Positions 24,601-32,099 of a stretch of 50,900 bases of DNA are shown in pieces. The stretch is from positions 1-50,900 of the forward strand of contig CAJMDF010000011.1 of the NCBI GenBank assembly GCA_905212085.1, in the 5' to 3' direction. This DNA is from an uncultured Clostridium sp. (lineage in GTDB: Bacteria > Cyanobacteriota > Vampirovibrionia > Gastranaerophilales > Gastranaerophilaceae). Numbering within the stretch: position 1 is the stretch's first letter; each line of letters begins with the position of its first letter. Under the pieces are notes generated by a model. That model was not told where the DNA came from. It searched no databases and was given only the letters and a program-made list of their open reading frames with translations. Position numbers and translations under genes: made by a program.

Positions 24601-24730
24601 AAGCAGTGGTTCAAATCAAATTGATAACATTGTGTTACAATCTGTTAAAGATACTTTAAACGTCGTAAAACCGCCTGTTGACGCGATTAAGACCCCTGAT
24701 TTTAATTTAGGTCTTATCATATACTTTTAA
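21608..24730 (+). CDS. Very acidic membrane protein with a TonB-like C-terminal domain
   Basis: A 1040-residue protein in four parts. (1) A folded N-terminal domain (about 1-235) with ANAFAHKDTKNRAYINTLGA and IDVRVVFDENVIFIPKSHFE, which I do not recognise. (2) An extremely Asp/Glu/Asn/Thr-rich low-complexity region (about 240-815) including five copies of a unit like ISFDDIDTTNI. (3) One membrane helix (LLITAALVTVIAAASAVMVL, about 827-846) preceded by lysines, so the N-terminal part is cytoplasmic. (4) A periplasmic part ending in a TonB_C-type domain (VKVNIKLNKDGSVQESKVL near the end). This is not a classical TonB: the long soluble part is on the cytoplasmic side. GAGGAG lies 8-10 nt upstream. 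A sigma-like factor follows 37 nt later. Confidence 0.8.
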   Translation: MVTEQETLIYIEDQDKKDASVAANAFAHKDTKNRAYINTLGADLALKYLASENIDVSNVYNIHSIKKILEEMDISDIMLPNIHIDVRVVFDENVIFIPKSHFEYNIEPDIYLVFNLAKDFSHVKFLGFFEPRLINKNNANDKYYFIEKEKLSSVVDLKKYIESHKGNTTESLSQEDIENSERIIISMADNDISENDKKFLIKQLTKSAELRDKFIEYENFETLSYKAMTDPLVTKKPIEDNNTSQQVADISILDELDNITDIPAEEIQNNTDTTEASENNEITNSVDLTTEAQIEDLNLEPIENIDNITLENNNTDEQTNTTTDNQKTQNTLDNISSSIAEGLAAGAAAAATGELLNTAASANAAIDMTDTALNIVDSGIEIAKDLMTSENTQETEPISFDNIDTSNIEDITSTPNENIEEETISLGNVELPEKDEETDFLEQIDNKISFDNIDTTNIIENDDNINIEDNHISLNDIDTSNLIETNDQENYTPETLSFDDIDTTNIKNAPEIDKDSIDNTISFDDIDIPNIKETSEQTNLNTIEPIEETESTFDIENSTQNSEQNLNIQEDQPNDFMDDTISLDDTSDETIDIQNTQQDNNDISNEELNTTDENNFDNINDVNSEPLENTIEPEIVEDPTLDETSNDSFGKNLMESLSSDNIDDIAIEDLGIDENIPHDNENISSNDLLSQIDDVLNSTPNQEIPNNINSSDNINQKEKETSFDDIPTISNFTTEDNTQISDDNLSDIIAKQNYDDTNIDELLNFDDSTNPHETDNTKDEGNIDVLFNDTDTTSDNELDNIDEIDNMDFPQQQIPGAALYNKKSSSNKKQLLITAALVTVIAAASAVMVLKPKNDSAADLEPVKTETSENDTTNDNLDNQETDGNTDNILATNAPDINKNQTQSVQKQKTISELKNTATKPKQTPSSYINVDKLVWDVPSNLSYNNKFQNYLRTAGKSIKLSLSADLLLATEYAYTNQVKVNIKLNKDGSVQESKVLSSSGSNQIDNIVLQSVKDTLNVVKPPVDAIKTPDFNLGLIIYF
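22799..23199 (+). repeat. Five degenerate in-frame repeats coding for ISFDDIDTTNI-type units
   Basis: Within the acidic region of the 21608 protein five units of the form [IL]-S-[FL]-[DN]-[DN]-I-D-[TI]-[STP]-N-[IL] occur at irregular spacing. They are protein-level repeats, not exact DNA repeats, and look like short linear binding motifs. Confidence 0.65.
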
Positions 24731-24742
24731 TTATGTTATAAT
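24714..24742 (+). promoter_or_regulatory. Predicted internal promoter ahead of the sigma-like gene
   Basis: TTATCA (24714-24719), a 17-bp spacer and a perfect TATAAT (24737-24742), overlapping the end of the 21608 gene. It allows the sigma-like gene and the gene after it to be transcribed apart from the acidic protein. Confidence 0.5.
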
Positions 24743-24767
24743 GTGGTAAGAACAAGGAAACCTAATA

Positions 24768-25340
24768 GTGGAATTAGCTCAAGATAAAATAGATTTAATA
24801 GAAAAAATTATAAAAAGTGATAGAAAATTCGCTAATAACGAAGATTTGTATGATGACTTTTTTAATGAAACCTGTAAACGCTCTTTTTTAATCGTTAAAA
24901 CAGTAAGCTCTGATATTACGCTGGAAGCTTATTTAAAGAAGATTGCAACAACATCTATTCTTAACGTATTAAAAAATGAAGGCCGCCTCAGAAGAACAAG
25001 AAGCGGTTATATGTCTACAAAAGAACAACCTATTGATACGATTACAAAACAATCAGATTCACTAGATTATTCAAAAATTGAAGTTACATATGGAAATGTA
25101 GATATCCAAGATACTCCGGAAGATTTAGCAATAAAAAAAGAAATTCTGCAAAAAATTATAGATACTATTTATGAAATAGATGCTAATAGTCCAGATAAAA
25201 ACTATTTTAAACTATATGATTTAAGATACGAAAAAGGGATGACCCAAAAAGAAATTGCAGAAGAATTAAATTTATCACAATCTGAAGTTTCAAAAAGATT
25301 ATTTAAGCTTATGGAAAAAGTAAAACAAGCTTTCAATTAG
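24768..25340 (+). CDS. Sigma-70-family RNA polymerase sigma factor
   Basis: A 190-residue protein. The N-terminal half (about 20-85) resembles sigma region 2: DLYDDFFNETCKRSFLIVKT, then AYLKKIATTSILNVLKNEGR, with basic RLRRTRSG at the end. The C-terminal half is a good region 4 (LRYEKGMTQKEIAEELNLSQ then SEVSKRLFKLMEKVKQ). It is ECF-like in size, but the usual WLY/DxFQ-type region 2 motif is weak. It starts with GTG at 24768, AAGGAAA about 8 nt upstream. It lies between the acidic TonB-like protein and the P-loop/zinc-ribbon protein and is probably controlled by them. No classical anti-sigma gene is adjacent. Confidence 0.85.
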   Translation: MELAQDKIDLIEKIIKSDRKFANNEDLYDDFFNETCKRSFLIVKTVSSDITLEAYLKKIATTSILNVLKNEGRLRRTRSGYMSTKEQPIDTITKQSDSLDYSKIEVTYGNVDIQDTPEDLAIKKEILQKIIDTIYEIDANSPDKNYFKLYDLRYEKGMTQKEIAEELNLSQSEVSKRLFKLMEKVKQAFN

Positions 25341-25352
25341 GATTTTTTAATA

Positions 25353-28319
25353 ATGAAATGCCCAATATGCAAAAAAACAATTCCTGATAATGCGCTTAAA
25401 TGTCCTTATTGTCATGCTCGCACAGGATTAATTTGTAAAAATTGTAATACGGTAAATTCAATATTCGATTTTACCTGCAAAAATTGCGGTGCAGAAATCC
25501 TAAAAAAATGTCCAAATTGTAATAGTGTAAATTTTCCTAACACAACAAAATGCAGAAAATGCGGATATACTTTCAAAAAAAATACCCCTATTATTGAAGA
25601 AAAAGAAATAAAATTAGAATATCCTGCAAATCTCATATCACAACAAAGTGCAAAAAATATATTAATTAAAGGCTTATTATCAAACGATAAAAAAATATTA
25701 TCATTAAGCGGAGAAAAGGGAATAGGGAAAAGTTTAGTCCTAAAAGCGATTATGCAAGAATTAAAACCAAGGAATTTTTCTTGGCTATACGGTAAATGTA
25801 CTCCTATAACCCAACTAACACCTGCCGGCTTAATTCAAGATATTTTATTAAATATTTTTAACTTACCAAATTTTTGCCTTAACAACTTACAGTTTAAAAA
25901 AGATGCATCAAAATATTTTAAAAACGAGTTTCCTCAACTAAATAACAATGAAATATTTGATCTAATAAATTTTCTATACCCTCATAAAGAAGGGACTTTT
26001 GAAGATATTGTTGCTTCAAAAAACAGAACATTCAATTTTTTAAACAAAATATTTGATAAAATTACAGCTAATAATAGATTTGTAATCGTAATCGATAATT
26101 TTGATTTTATAGACGGATTTTCATATGAATTCATCAGTCATTATATAAAAAAAGTAAATGTATGGAATGACTTAAAATTTTTATTAATATACAATGAACC
26201 TAAACCAGCTAAAGGGTATTTCTATTTTCCATCACATCCTAATGAAAACATATATTTAGATGTCGGAATCGCCCCCATTGAATTTAAACAAATAAATACA
26301 CTTGTAGAACAAAAAATAAACAAAATAGAAGGCTTTCCACAATTAAACTTATTTGAACTTCAAGATATTTATAAAATAAGCAAAGGCAATCCGTCATACA
26401 TCAACCATGCTTTAGATTTGTGTTTTGATTGTCAATTAAGTGATCAACAATTTGAAATAGCAACAACATTTTCAGGTTTGCTGGAATTTAGACTTGCACT
26501 TCTAGCTCATATTAACCCAATTGCATATAATATATTACTTGGCTCTGCAATTATCGGGGATAAGATTAACATGAATCTTGTAAAAGAAATCTTTGAAGTA
26601 AACGATACAACCTTCAGAGATGTTATGATATACCTAAAAAAAATGGATTACATTACACCAGTTAACGAAATATATTGTGAATTTAGTTCACTATCATTGT
26701 GGGAAACAATTATTAAAACAGCAAAAAATGATGATACATATAAAGAAATTAATAAAAAAATATTTACACATCTAACAAGTTTCACATTGAATTCTCACGC
26801 AATTCTTGGAATAATAGCACAAAATCTAAAACAACCGGAACTTGCACTTGATATTTGGACAAAAAATACCCGATTTGCTTCGTACATAGGTGATTTAAAT
26901 CTTTATGCAATTTCCCAAAAGCAATCTATGGCTTTAATAAATGAATTTGATGAAACTCAAACTCTAAAAATTCGCTATAATATTTCAGAACGATTAGGAA
27001 AACTTCTTGCAAATTCTAATCCGTCAGAAGCAATAGAATACCTTCCAGATGCCATCTCAAATGCTCAAGCAATAGGTAACAGCCCCAAAGAAATTGAACT
27101 TTTGGCATACCTTTCCTCTTGTTGCAGAAAAACAGGCAATTACTTTGGAGAAGTTGAATGTGTAGATACTGTCTTAAAAAAAGTTAAACCGGAAAATACA
27201 CTTGATACAGCACTAATAAAAACAACAAAACTTAATGCATTGTTAAATATTGGTAACAGCGGACAAATTATAAATATGATAGATACAGAAATAATGCCTG
27301 TACTTGACCAATATTTTAGTAAAAAACATAATCCCAAAGATCCTCAATTACAGTTTATGTATGAAACCTGGCTAAAAACATACCTAATACTTGCGAATGC
27401 CCTAGTTATCCAAGGTAATGACAGATCCTTTGAGATTTTGACAATATTATTCGACATAATAGAAAGAAATCAAATTCAAGATGAATTGTTTATATGTAAA
27501 TGCAAGTTAACTCTAGCTTTTGCAAATACAATGAAAGGAAATTTTAAAGCTTCAGAACAAATGCTTGAAGAAGTCCTTAAATCCTACCAAGAAAACATAA
27601 TGGATAATGAAACTATTTTAAGATGGAATTTCATAAATATTATAAATAATTTCTTTAGAAAAAAATATGATGGAATTCAAGAAGATTTATTCCAAGTAGT
27701 TACTTTTGCAAATAATAACGGAGATAATTTTACAAAAAATATATTAAAAACATTACTTGGTAAAGTATTTAAAGACAATGACAATACTAAACAAGCAATG
27801 GAAATATACAACGATCAAATAGCATATTTTGCCAAAGAAAAAATGGCATTAGGAGCACTTTTAACTTGGTATTTAATAGCAGATGCAACATTGATAACAG
27901 AAGGTCCTGAAAATGCCAGAGAAATTGCTGAACAAGCTCTAGAAGTAGCCCAAAACCCAAAAATTGACAATTATTTCTTTATAATACTTTTAAAAATGGT
28001 AATAGCAAAATGTGCAATTACAACATCTGATTTTGAATCCGCTAAATTAAATCTGGAAAGTGCAATATCTGTTGCCAAAAAATTTAATTTAAAAGATTTA
28101 TTATCAAGATTATATATTTTATATGGAAAATATTTTCAAGAATTAGGACTTATCAAATCTCCAGAACAAAATGATTATTTACAGGGTGCTGAAAAAATGT
28201 ATGAACAAGCTGAAGAACTAATAAAACAAACTAAAAATGCATATGTTAATTCTGACTTAAAAAAAGCTCAAAAAGCACTATCAACATTTTGTATTATGAA
28301 TAATATAAAAATATCTTAA
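25353..28319 (+). CDS. Zinc-ribbon / P-loop ATPase / helical-repeat regulator (STAND-like)
   Basis: A 988-residue protein. Residues 1-72 hold three zinc ribbons with C-x2-C pairs (CPIC/CPYC, CKNC/CKNC, CPNC/CRKC). A P-loop NTPase follows, with Walker A GEKGIGKS at 120-127 and a Walker B-like RFVIVIDNFDFI near 242-252. From about residue 380 on the sequence is all-helical with TPR-like pairs (ENAREIAEQALEVAQNP; SAKLNLESAISVAKKF). This order matches STAND-type signalling ATPases, which oligomerise on sensing a ligand through the repeat part. There is no obvious effector domain at either end except the ribbons. It starts 12 nt after the sigma-like gene and is probably co-expressed with it. It could be a sensor that holds or releases the sigma factor. 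Confidence 0.8.
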   Translation: MKCPICKKTIPDNALKCPYCHARTGLICKNCNTVNSIFDFTCKNCGAEILKKCPNCNSVNFPNTTKCRKCGYTFKKNTPIIEEKEIKLEYPANLISQQSAKNILIKGLLSNDKKILSLSGEKGIGKSLVLKAIMQELKPRNFSWLYGKCTPITQLTPAGLIQDILLNIFNLPNFCLNNLQFKKDASKYFKNEFPQLNNNEIFDLINFLYPHKEGTFEDIVASKNRTFNFLNKIFDKITANNRFVIVIDNFDFIDGFSYEFISHYIKKVNVWNDLKFLLIYNEPKPAKGYFYFPSHPNENIYLDVGIAPIEFKQINTLVEQKINKIEGFPQLNLFELQDIYKISKGNPSYINHALDLCFDCQLSDQQFEIATTFSGLLEFRLALLAHINPIAYNILLGSAIIGDKINMNLVKEIFEVNDTTFRDVMIYLKKMDYITPVNEIYCEFSSLSLWETIIKTAKNDDTYKEINKKIFTHLTSFTLNSHAILGIIAQNLKQPELALDIWTKNTRFASYIGDLNLYAISQKQSMALINEFDETQTLKIRYNISERLGKLLANSNPSEAIEYLPDAISNAQAIGNSPKEIELLAYLSSCCRKTGNYFGEVECVDTVLKKVKPENTLDTALIKTTKLNALLNIGNSGQIINMIDTEIMPVLDQYFSKKHNPKDPQLQFMYETWLKTYLILANALVIQGNDRSFEILTILFDIIERNQIQDELFICKCKLTLAFANTMKGNFKASEQMLEEVLKSYQENIMDNETILRWNFINIINNFFRKKYDGIQEDLFQVVTFANNNGDNFTKNILKTLLGKVFKDNDNTKQAMEIYNDQIAYFAKEKMALGALLTWYLIADATLITEGPENAREIAEQALEVAQNPKIDNYFFIILLKMVIAKCAITTSDFESAKLNLESAISVAKKFNLKDLLSRLYILYGKYFQELGLIKSPEQNDYLQGAEKMYEQAEELIKQTKNAYVNSDLKKAQKALSTFCIMNNIKIS

Positions 28320-28338
28320 AAACTAATTAAAATCATAA

Positions 28339-28372
28339 AAAAAGTCATCTAAATAAATTTAGATGACTTTTT
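28339..28372. terminator. Bidirectional terminator
   Basis: Perfect 15-bp stem AAAAAGTCATCTAAA / TTTAGATGACTTTTT with loop TAAA, between the convergent genes ending at 28319 and 28393. Confidence 0.88.
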
Positions 28373-28392
28373 AGATTTAATAAATCAAATTC

Positions 28393-29397
28393 TTATTTGC
28401 GAAGAGCTTGATCAACTGCAACAGCAACTGCAACAGTAGCACCAACCATTGGGTTGTTACCCATACCAATGATACCCATCATTTCTACGTGAGCAGGAAC
28501 AGATGAAGAACCTGCAAACTGAGCATCACCGTGCATTCTACCCATAGTATCAGTCATACCGTAAGAAGCAGGACCAGCTGCAACGTTATCTGGGTGAAGA
28601 GTTCTACCAGTACCACCACCTGATGCTACTGAGAAGTATTTTCTACCGTTTTCCCAGCACCATTTTTTGTAAGTACCTGCTACAGGGTGTTGGAAACGAG
28701 TTGGGTTAGTTGAGTTACCAGTGATTGATACATCAACACCTTCTTTAATCATGATTGCAACACCTTCTGATACATCATCAGCACCATAGCATCTGATTTC
28801 TCCTCTTTCACCATCAGAGAATCTTTGTTCTTTAACAATTTTTAAATCGCCAGTTTTGTAATCATATTTAGTTTCTACAGATGTGAAACCGTTAATTCTT
28901 GAGATTACATAAGCAGCATCTTTACCTAAACCGTTTAAGATAACTCTTAAAGGATTTTTTCTAACTTTGTTTGCGTTTCTAGCAATACCAATAGCACCTT
29001 CAGCAGCTGCGAAAGATTCGTGACCTGCTAAGAAACAGAAACATTGAGTTTCTTCTCTCAATAACATAGCAGCTAAGTTACCATGACCTAGACCAACTTT
29101 TCTTGTATCACCAACTGATCCAGGTACACAAAAAGCTTGTAAGCCTTCACCGATTAAACTAGCAGCTTCAGCAGCATCTTTAGCTTGTTTTTTCAAAGCA
29201 ATAGCTGCACCTAATGTATAAGCCCATACAGCATTATCAAATGCAATAGGCTGAATTCCTTTAACAATTGCTTCAACGTCAATACCGTTTGACTTGCAAA
29301 GTTCTTGTGCTTCTTCTAATGATTTGAAGCCATATTCAGGAAGAACTTTATTTAATTTTGCTTGACGTCTGTCTTGTCCTTCAAATTTTACTGTCAT
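28393..29397 (-). CDS. GGGtGRT-family protein
   Basis: A 334-residue protein. It carries SVASGGGTGRTLHPDN near residues 250-265, the motif that names the family, and a highly ordered C terminus (GDAQFAGSSSVPAHVEMMGI, then GMGNNPMVGATVAVAVAVDQ). No signal peptide. The family occurs in anaerobic Firmicutes and others beside a NifU-like scaffold gene, exactly as here; its biochemical role is not known to me. The neighbour suggests a link to Fe-S cluster or metal handling. GAGGA lies 6-8 nt upstream. Confidence 0.85.
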   Translation of the reverse strand: MTVKFEGQDRRQAKLNKVLPEYGFKSLEEAQELCKSNGIDVEAIVKGIQPIAFDNAVWAYTLGAAIALKKQAKDAAEAASLIGEGLQAFCVPGSVGDTRKVGLGHGNLAAMLLREETQCFCFLAGHESFAAAEGAIGIARNANKVRKNPLRVILNGLGKDAAYVISRINGFTSVETKYDYKTGDLKIVKEQRFSDGERGEIRCYGADDVSEGVAIMIKEGVDVSITGNSTNPTRFQHPVAGTYKKWCWENGRKYFSVASGGGTGRTLHPDNVAAGPASYGMTDTMGRMHGDAQFAGSSSVPAHVEMMGIIGMGNNPMVGATVAVAVAVDQALRK

Positions 29398-29460
29398 TTT
29401 TATTTCCTCTTAATTAATTTTTTTAATACGTCACCTTAAATTTATTTCAAGGTCAATTAG

Positions 29461-29480
29461 ATGCTGAAAAAATTCAGCAT
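29461..29480. other. Intercistronic hairpin
   Basis: ATGCTGAA, loop AAAA, TTCAGCAT: a perfect 8-bp stem between the NifU-like gene and the GGGtGRT gene. No T-run follows on the minus strand, so it is more likely an mRNA stability or processing element than a terminator. Confidence 0.5.
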
Positions 29481-29490
29481 GACTATTTTA

Positions 29491-30195
29491 TTATTCAACT
29501 CTCGGATCAATTTTTTTAACTGCTTCAGCAAATCTGCCGTAAGTGCTAGTGAATTTTTCAAGAGCTTCTTTTGGATCCATGCCTTTTTTAACAGCATCCA
29601 TAAATTTGCCCATGTGAACGAATTTGTATCCGATAATTTCATCATTTTTATCAAGGCCTAATTCAAGAACATATCCTTCAGCAAGTTCAAGATATCTTGG
29701 TCCTTTTTGTTTAGTTGAGTAGATAGTACCAACTTGAGATCTTAGACCTTTACCTAAATCTTCAAGACCAGCACCTACAGGAAGACCGTTATCAGAGAAA
29801 GCTGTCTGAGTTCTACCATAAACGATTTGTAAGAATAATTCTCTCATAGCAACGTTGATAGCATCACACACAAGGTCTGTATTTAATGCTTCAAGGATAG
29901 TTTTACCAGGAAGAATTTCTGCTGCCATAGCTGCAGAGTGAGTCATACCTGAACATCCGATAGTTTCTACAAGTGCTTCTTGAATGATACCGTCTTTAAC
30001 ATTAAGAGTTAATTTGCAAGTACCTTGTTGTGGAGCACAACATCCACAACCGTGAGTCAAGCCTGAAATTTCTTTAATTTCTTTAACTTTTGTCCAATCA
30101 CCTTCTTGAGGGATAGGAGCAGGCTCGCCTTTAACGCCGCGTTTTACACAGCACATTTCTTCTACTTCTTTTGTAACTTGTATACGATCCAACAT
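29491..30195 (-). CDS. NifU-like iron-sulfur scaffold protein
   Basis: A 234-residue protein related to the NifU N-terminal/IscU fold but longer. Cysteines occur in EMCCVKRG, in LTHGCGCCAPQQGTCKLTL, in ETIGCSGMTHSAAMAAEI and in DLVCDAIN; the G-C-S-G-M-T-H-S segment corresponds to the GCxAS region of IscU-type scaffolds. No SufS/IscS is adjacent. It is upstream of, and presumably co-transcribed with, the GGGtGRT gene. GGGAG lies 8 nt before the ATG; a good promoter lies at 30229-30256. Confidence 0.85.
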   Translation of the reverse strand: MLDRIQVTKEVEEMCCVKRGVKGEPAPIPQEGDWTKVKEIKEISGLTHGCGCCAPQQGTCKLTLNVKDGIIQEALVETIGCSGMTHSAAMAAEILPGKTILEALNTDLVCDAINVAMRELFLQIVYGRTQTAFSDNGLPVGAGLEDLGKGLRSQVGTIYSTKQKGPRYLELAEGYVLELGLDKNDEIIGYKFVHMGKFMDAVKKGMDPKEALEKFTSTYGRFAEAVKKIDPRVE

Positions 30196-30228
30196 TTTCT
30201 ATACTCCCTTCGGTTATATACAAGAATT

Positions 30229-30256
30229 ATTGTACGTGCTGAAAAGGCGTAGTCAA
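30229..30256 (-). promoter_or_regulatory. Predicted promoter of the NifU-like/GGGtGRT operon
   Basis: Minus strand TTGACT (30256-30251), 16-bp spacer, TACAAT (30234-30229). The start would be near 30222, about 27 nt before the ATG. Confidence 0.65.
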
Positions 30257-30292
30257 GTTAAAAGACCAGATATGTTTTACCACAAATTGAGA

Positions 30293-31078
30293 CTACCAAG
30301 GGTAATCTTTTGCTATTTCCCAGCCATCTGATAATATTTTACCGCCACAAGCACGAGCTCTTTCTGTATCTATTTTTATATTATTAATTGTACAATCATC
30401 CTTATCACGATAACCTGAAATAACTCCTTTATTTATATCAATTTGAAACTGAAAAACATCTTTACCAATTACATTAGGACGCTTAGGACCATTTATATCA
30501 ATTGACAAAAGTTGCAATTTTCTTGGACTGTCAGCTGTCGAATTTTCACTGTATGGGCGAATATATGCATAAGTTCCATCTCCATAAATAAAACCTGGAG
30601 TATTAGTTCTTTGACCATAATAATAATAATGTTCAAGATCTGAAAGACTAGCATAACCCGGGATATTATAACCACAATCAGACATTGTACTACATACTTT
30701 TACTATTTTTAAATATGGTTTCCAATACGTTTCAAAATACTTTAAATTATCATCATATGAACTTGTAGGCTCAGTTGTTTCCCACTCATAAGAATCTCCG
30801 TTTTCAAACTGTGACTGAACCAATGCTTGAGCAAATGTAGAATAAGCTTTTTTTAATTGTGAAACTGTTTGTTTTTTTTGATAATTTGCAACTAATACAG
30901 GCATTGTCATTGCAGCTACAATACCAATGATACCTAATGTTATCAATACTTCTGCAAGTGTAAAACCAAAAACGCGATGATTCCTATCTCCAATTTGATA
31001 TTTTCTTATTTCTTTTTCAACCCTGCAAAAGCTCTGTGGGAAAAGCTTTAAATTGCCCCCCCCCCGAATAACGCGCAA
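30293..31078 (-). CDS. Type IV pilin-like protein A, probably phase-variable
   Basis: The reading frame carries RVFG|FTLAEVLITLGIIG, a prepilin-peptidase site (G before F, Glu at +5) and the N-terminal pilin helix, followed by a roughly 190-residue head domain with Cys pairs (KVCSTMSDCGY; DDCTI...ARACGG) and SIDINGPKRPNVIGKDVFQF, a common end segment of pseudopilins. The frame's only conventional start is a TTG at 31078 without a ribosome-binding site. A strongly placed ATG lies at 31149 but is out of frame across a run of ten G (31056-31065). With 11 (or 8) G the ATG would read into the pilin. The leader would then be about 62 residues, long for a prepilin. The head is unlike that of copy B. 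Confidence 0.8.
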   Translation of the reverse strand: MRVIRGGGNLKLFPQSFCRVEKEIRKYQIGDRNHRVFGFTLAEVLITLGIIGIVAAMTMPVLVANYQKKQTVSQLKKAYSTFAQALVQSQFENGDSYEWETTEPTSSYDDNLKYFETYWKPYLKIVKVCSTMSDCGYNIPGYASLSDLEHYYYYGQRTNTPGFIYGDGTYAYIRPYSENSTADSPRKLQLLSIDINGPKRPNVIGKDVFQFQIDINKGVISGYRDKDDCTINNIKIDTERARACGGKILSDGWEIAKDYPW

Positions 31079-31149
31079 GGAGATAAAGTGATACTTGATT
31101 TTTTCAAAATAGAGAATGTTGATATCTGTTTTGAGTCAAATCTTTTCAT
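31048..31149 (-). CDS. 33-codon open frame leading into the G10 tract (copy A)
   Basis: ATG at 31149 has AAAGGAG 5 nt upstream, the best ribosome-binding site in the locus. It encodes MKRFDSKQISTFSILKK..., passes through the G tract as Gly-Gly-Gly-Ala-Ile and stops at once. It is most simply the 5' end of the pilin gene in the frame-off state; a short leader peptide is the alternative. Confidence 0.6.
   Translation of the reverse strand: MKRFDSKQISTFSILKKSSITLSPCALFGGGAI
31056..31065 (-). repeat. G10 homopolymer (written as C10 on the plus strand), copy A
   Basis: Ten consecutive G on the coding strand between the strong ATG and the pilin helix. Runs of this length slip readily in replication and are classic contingency loci. 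Apart from the second copy at 32077, I see no other G or C run this long in this AT-rich window. Confidence 0.9.
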
Positions 31150-31177
31150 TACTGCTCCTTTCTTATAAAAAACGATC

Positions 31178-31218
31178 TGTTATATATAAATTATAACAAA
31201 ATATTTTTATATTTTCAA
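31178..31218 (-). promoter_or_regulatory. Promoter and inverted repeat of pilin gene A
   Basis: Minus strand TTGAAA (31218-31213), 17-bp spacer, TATAAT (31195-31190). A perfect inverted repeat TGTTATA-N7-TATAACA (31178-31198) overlaps the -10 box and probable start site, so it could be an operator. Confidence 0.65.
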
Positions 31219-31244
31219 TATTAAGACTATATTCAAAAAATTCA

Positions 31245-32099
31245 CTACCAGACTCCGCCACTCCATCTTTTTTTTACTTCATCAAAAGGAAGGTGTAAAT
31301 AATCCATATTGTGATAACGAGCTATCCAAAAGCCGCAAGATATACCTGCAATCCATCCATGCGCGTCGCTTTGATCACAATAATTTGCACTATCTGTCCA
31401 CCAATTTTCGTAATTCCCAGGTTTTATACGCTCTTTTTGCTTGTAATCAAAAGAAAAAACAAATTGATCTTTTCCCAGAGTATTTGGACCTTTTTGGGAA
31501 TTCAAATCAACGATAAAATCTCCATTTCCATATCCTAAAACAATACATTCCCCTGATTTTAAACTTACTGCTGGTCGTGCTCTATATTCACCGTTAGCAT
31601 TTGAACTATAAGGGCTTTTATCTAAATAATATGATTTTTCAGGCCAGCATTTATTACTATTACGACCAATCCAATCCCAATTACCATCTTTAGGTATATA
31701 AGCCTCGTTGACTTCAACATATGGCTTTATCATATATTCATATAAATCTTTAGCTTTAACTGTACTTCTTCTATTTCCACTATCAGTTACTGTAAAAGTT
31801 GCCCAATTATCAAAAGTTCCATTTTCTTCTTGAACACGTCTATATGCATTTTCTAAAGTTGAATACACACGTAAATAAGATGTTGTCCATACTTTTTCTT
31901 GATGACGAGCTATTAAAGTAGGCATTGTCATTGCAGCTACAATACCAATGATGCCTAATGTTATCAATACTTCTGCAAGTGTAAAACCAAAAACGCGATG
32001 ATTCCCATCTCCAATTTGATATTTTTTTATTTCTTTTTCAACCCTGCAAAAGCCCTGTGAGACAAGCTTTAAATTGCCCCCCCCCCGAATAACGCGCAA
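31245..32099 (-). CDS. Type IV pilin-like protein B, probably phase-variable
   Basis: The first about 60 residues of this frame, including VFG|FTLAEVLITLGIIG and the helix up to MTMP, are almost identical to copy A. The head domain (about 200 residues) differs; it is Trp/Tyr/Asn-rich, with Cys residues (KCWPEKSYY; SGECIVLG; NYCDQ; ISCGFW) and VDLNSQKGPNTLGKDQFVF near the end. As in copy A, the only in-frame start is a TTG (32099) without a ribosome-binding site, and a strong ATG at 32170 is out of frame across a G10 run. Such proteins may be minor pilins or competence/adhesion pseudopilins. Confidence 0.8.
   Translation of the reverse strand: MRVIRGGGNLKLVSQGFCRVEKEIKKYQIGDGNHRVFGFTLAEVLITLGIIGIVAAMTMPTLIARHQEKVWTTSYLRVYSTLENAYRRVQEENGTFDNWATFTVTDSGNRRSTVKAKDLYEYMIKPYVEVNEAYIPKDGNWDWIGRNSNKCWPEKSYYLDKSPYSSNANGEYRARPAVSLKSGECIVLGYGNGDFIVDLNSQKGPNTLGKDQFVFSFDYKQKERIKPGNYENWWTDSANYCDQSDAHGWIAGISCGFWIARYHNMDYLHLPFDEVKKRWSGGVW

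Larger units (their letters stand above)
30900..31198 (-). repeat. Duplicated 299-bp pilin front-end cassette, copy A
   Basis: The stretch from the -10 box and inverted repeat through the leader, G tract and pilin helix is repeated at 31921-32219, with about seven differences by eye. Beyond its inner end the two pilin genes are unrelated at DNA level. Confidence 0.9.

Noticed and set aside
31056..32086. The two G10 tracts as pure assembly errors
   Set aside because: Kept as a finding, not dismissed: an exact length error is possible, but the existence of a long G run at both copies is certain from the sequence, and both lengths agree. Only read-level data can settle the exact count.
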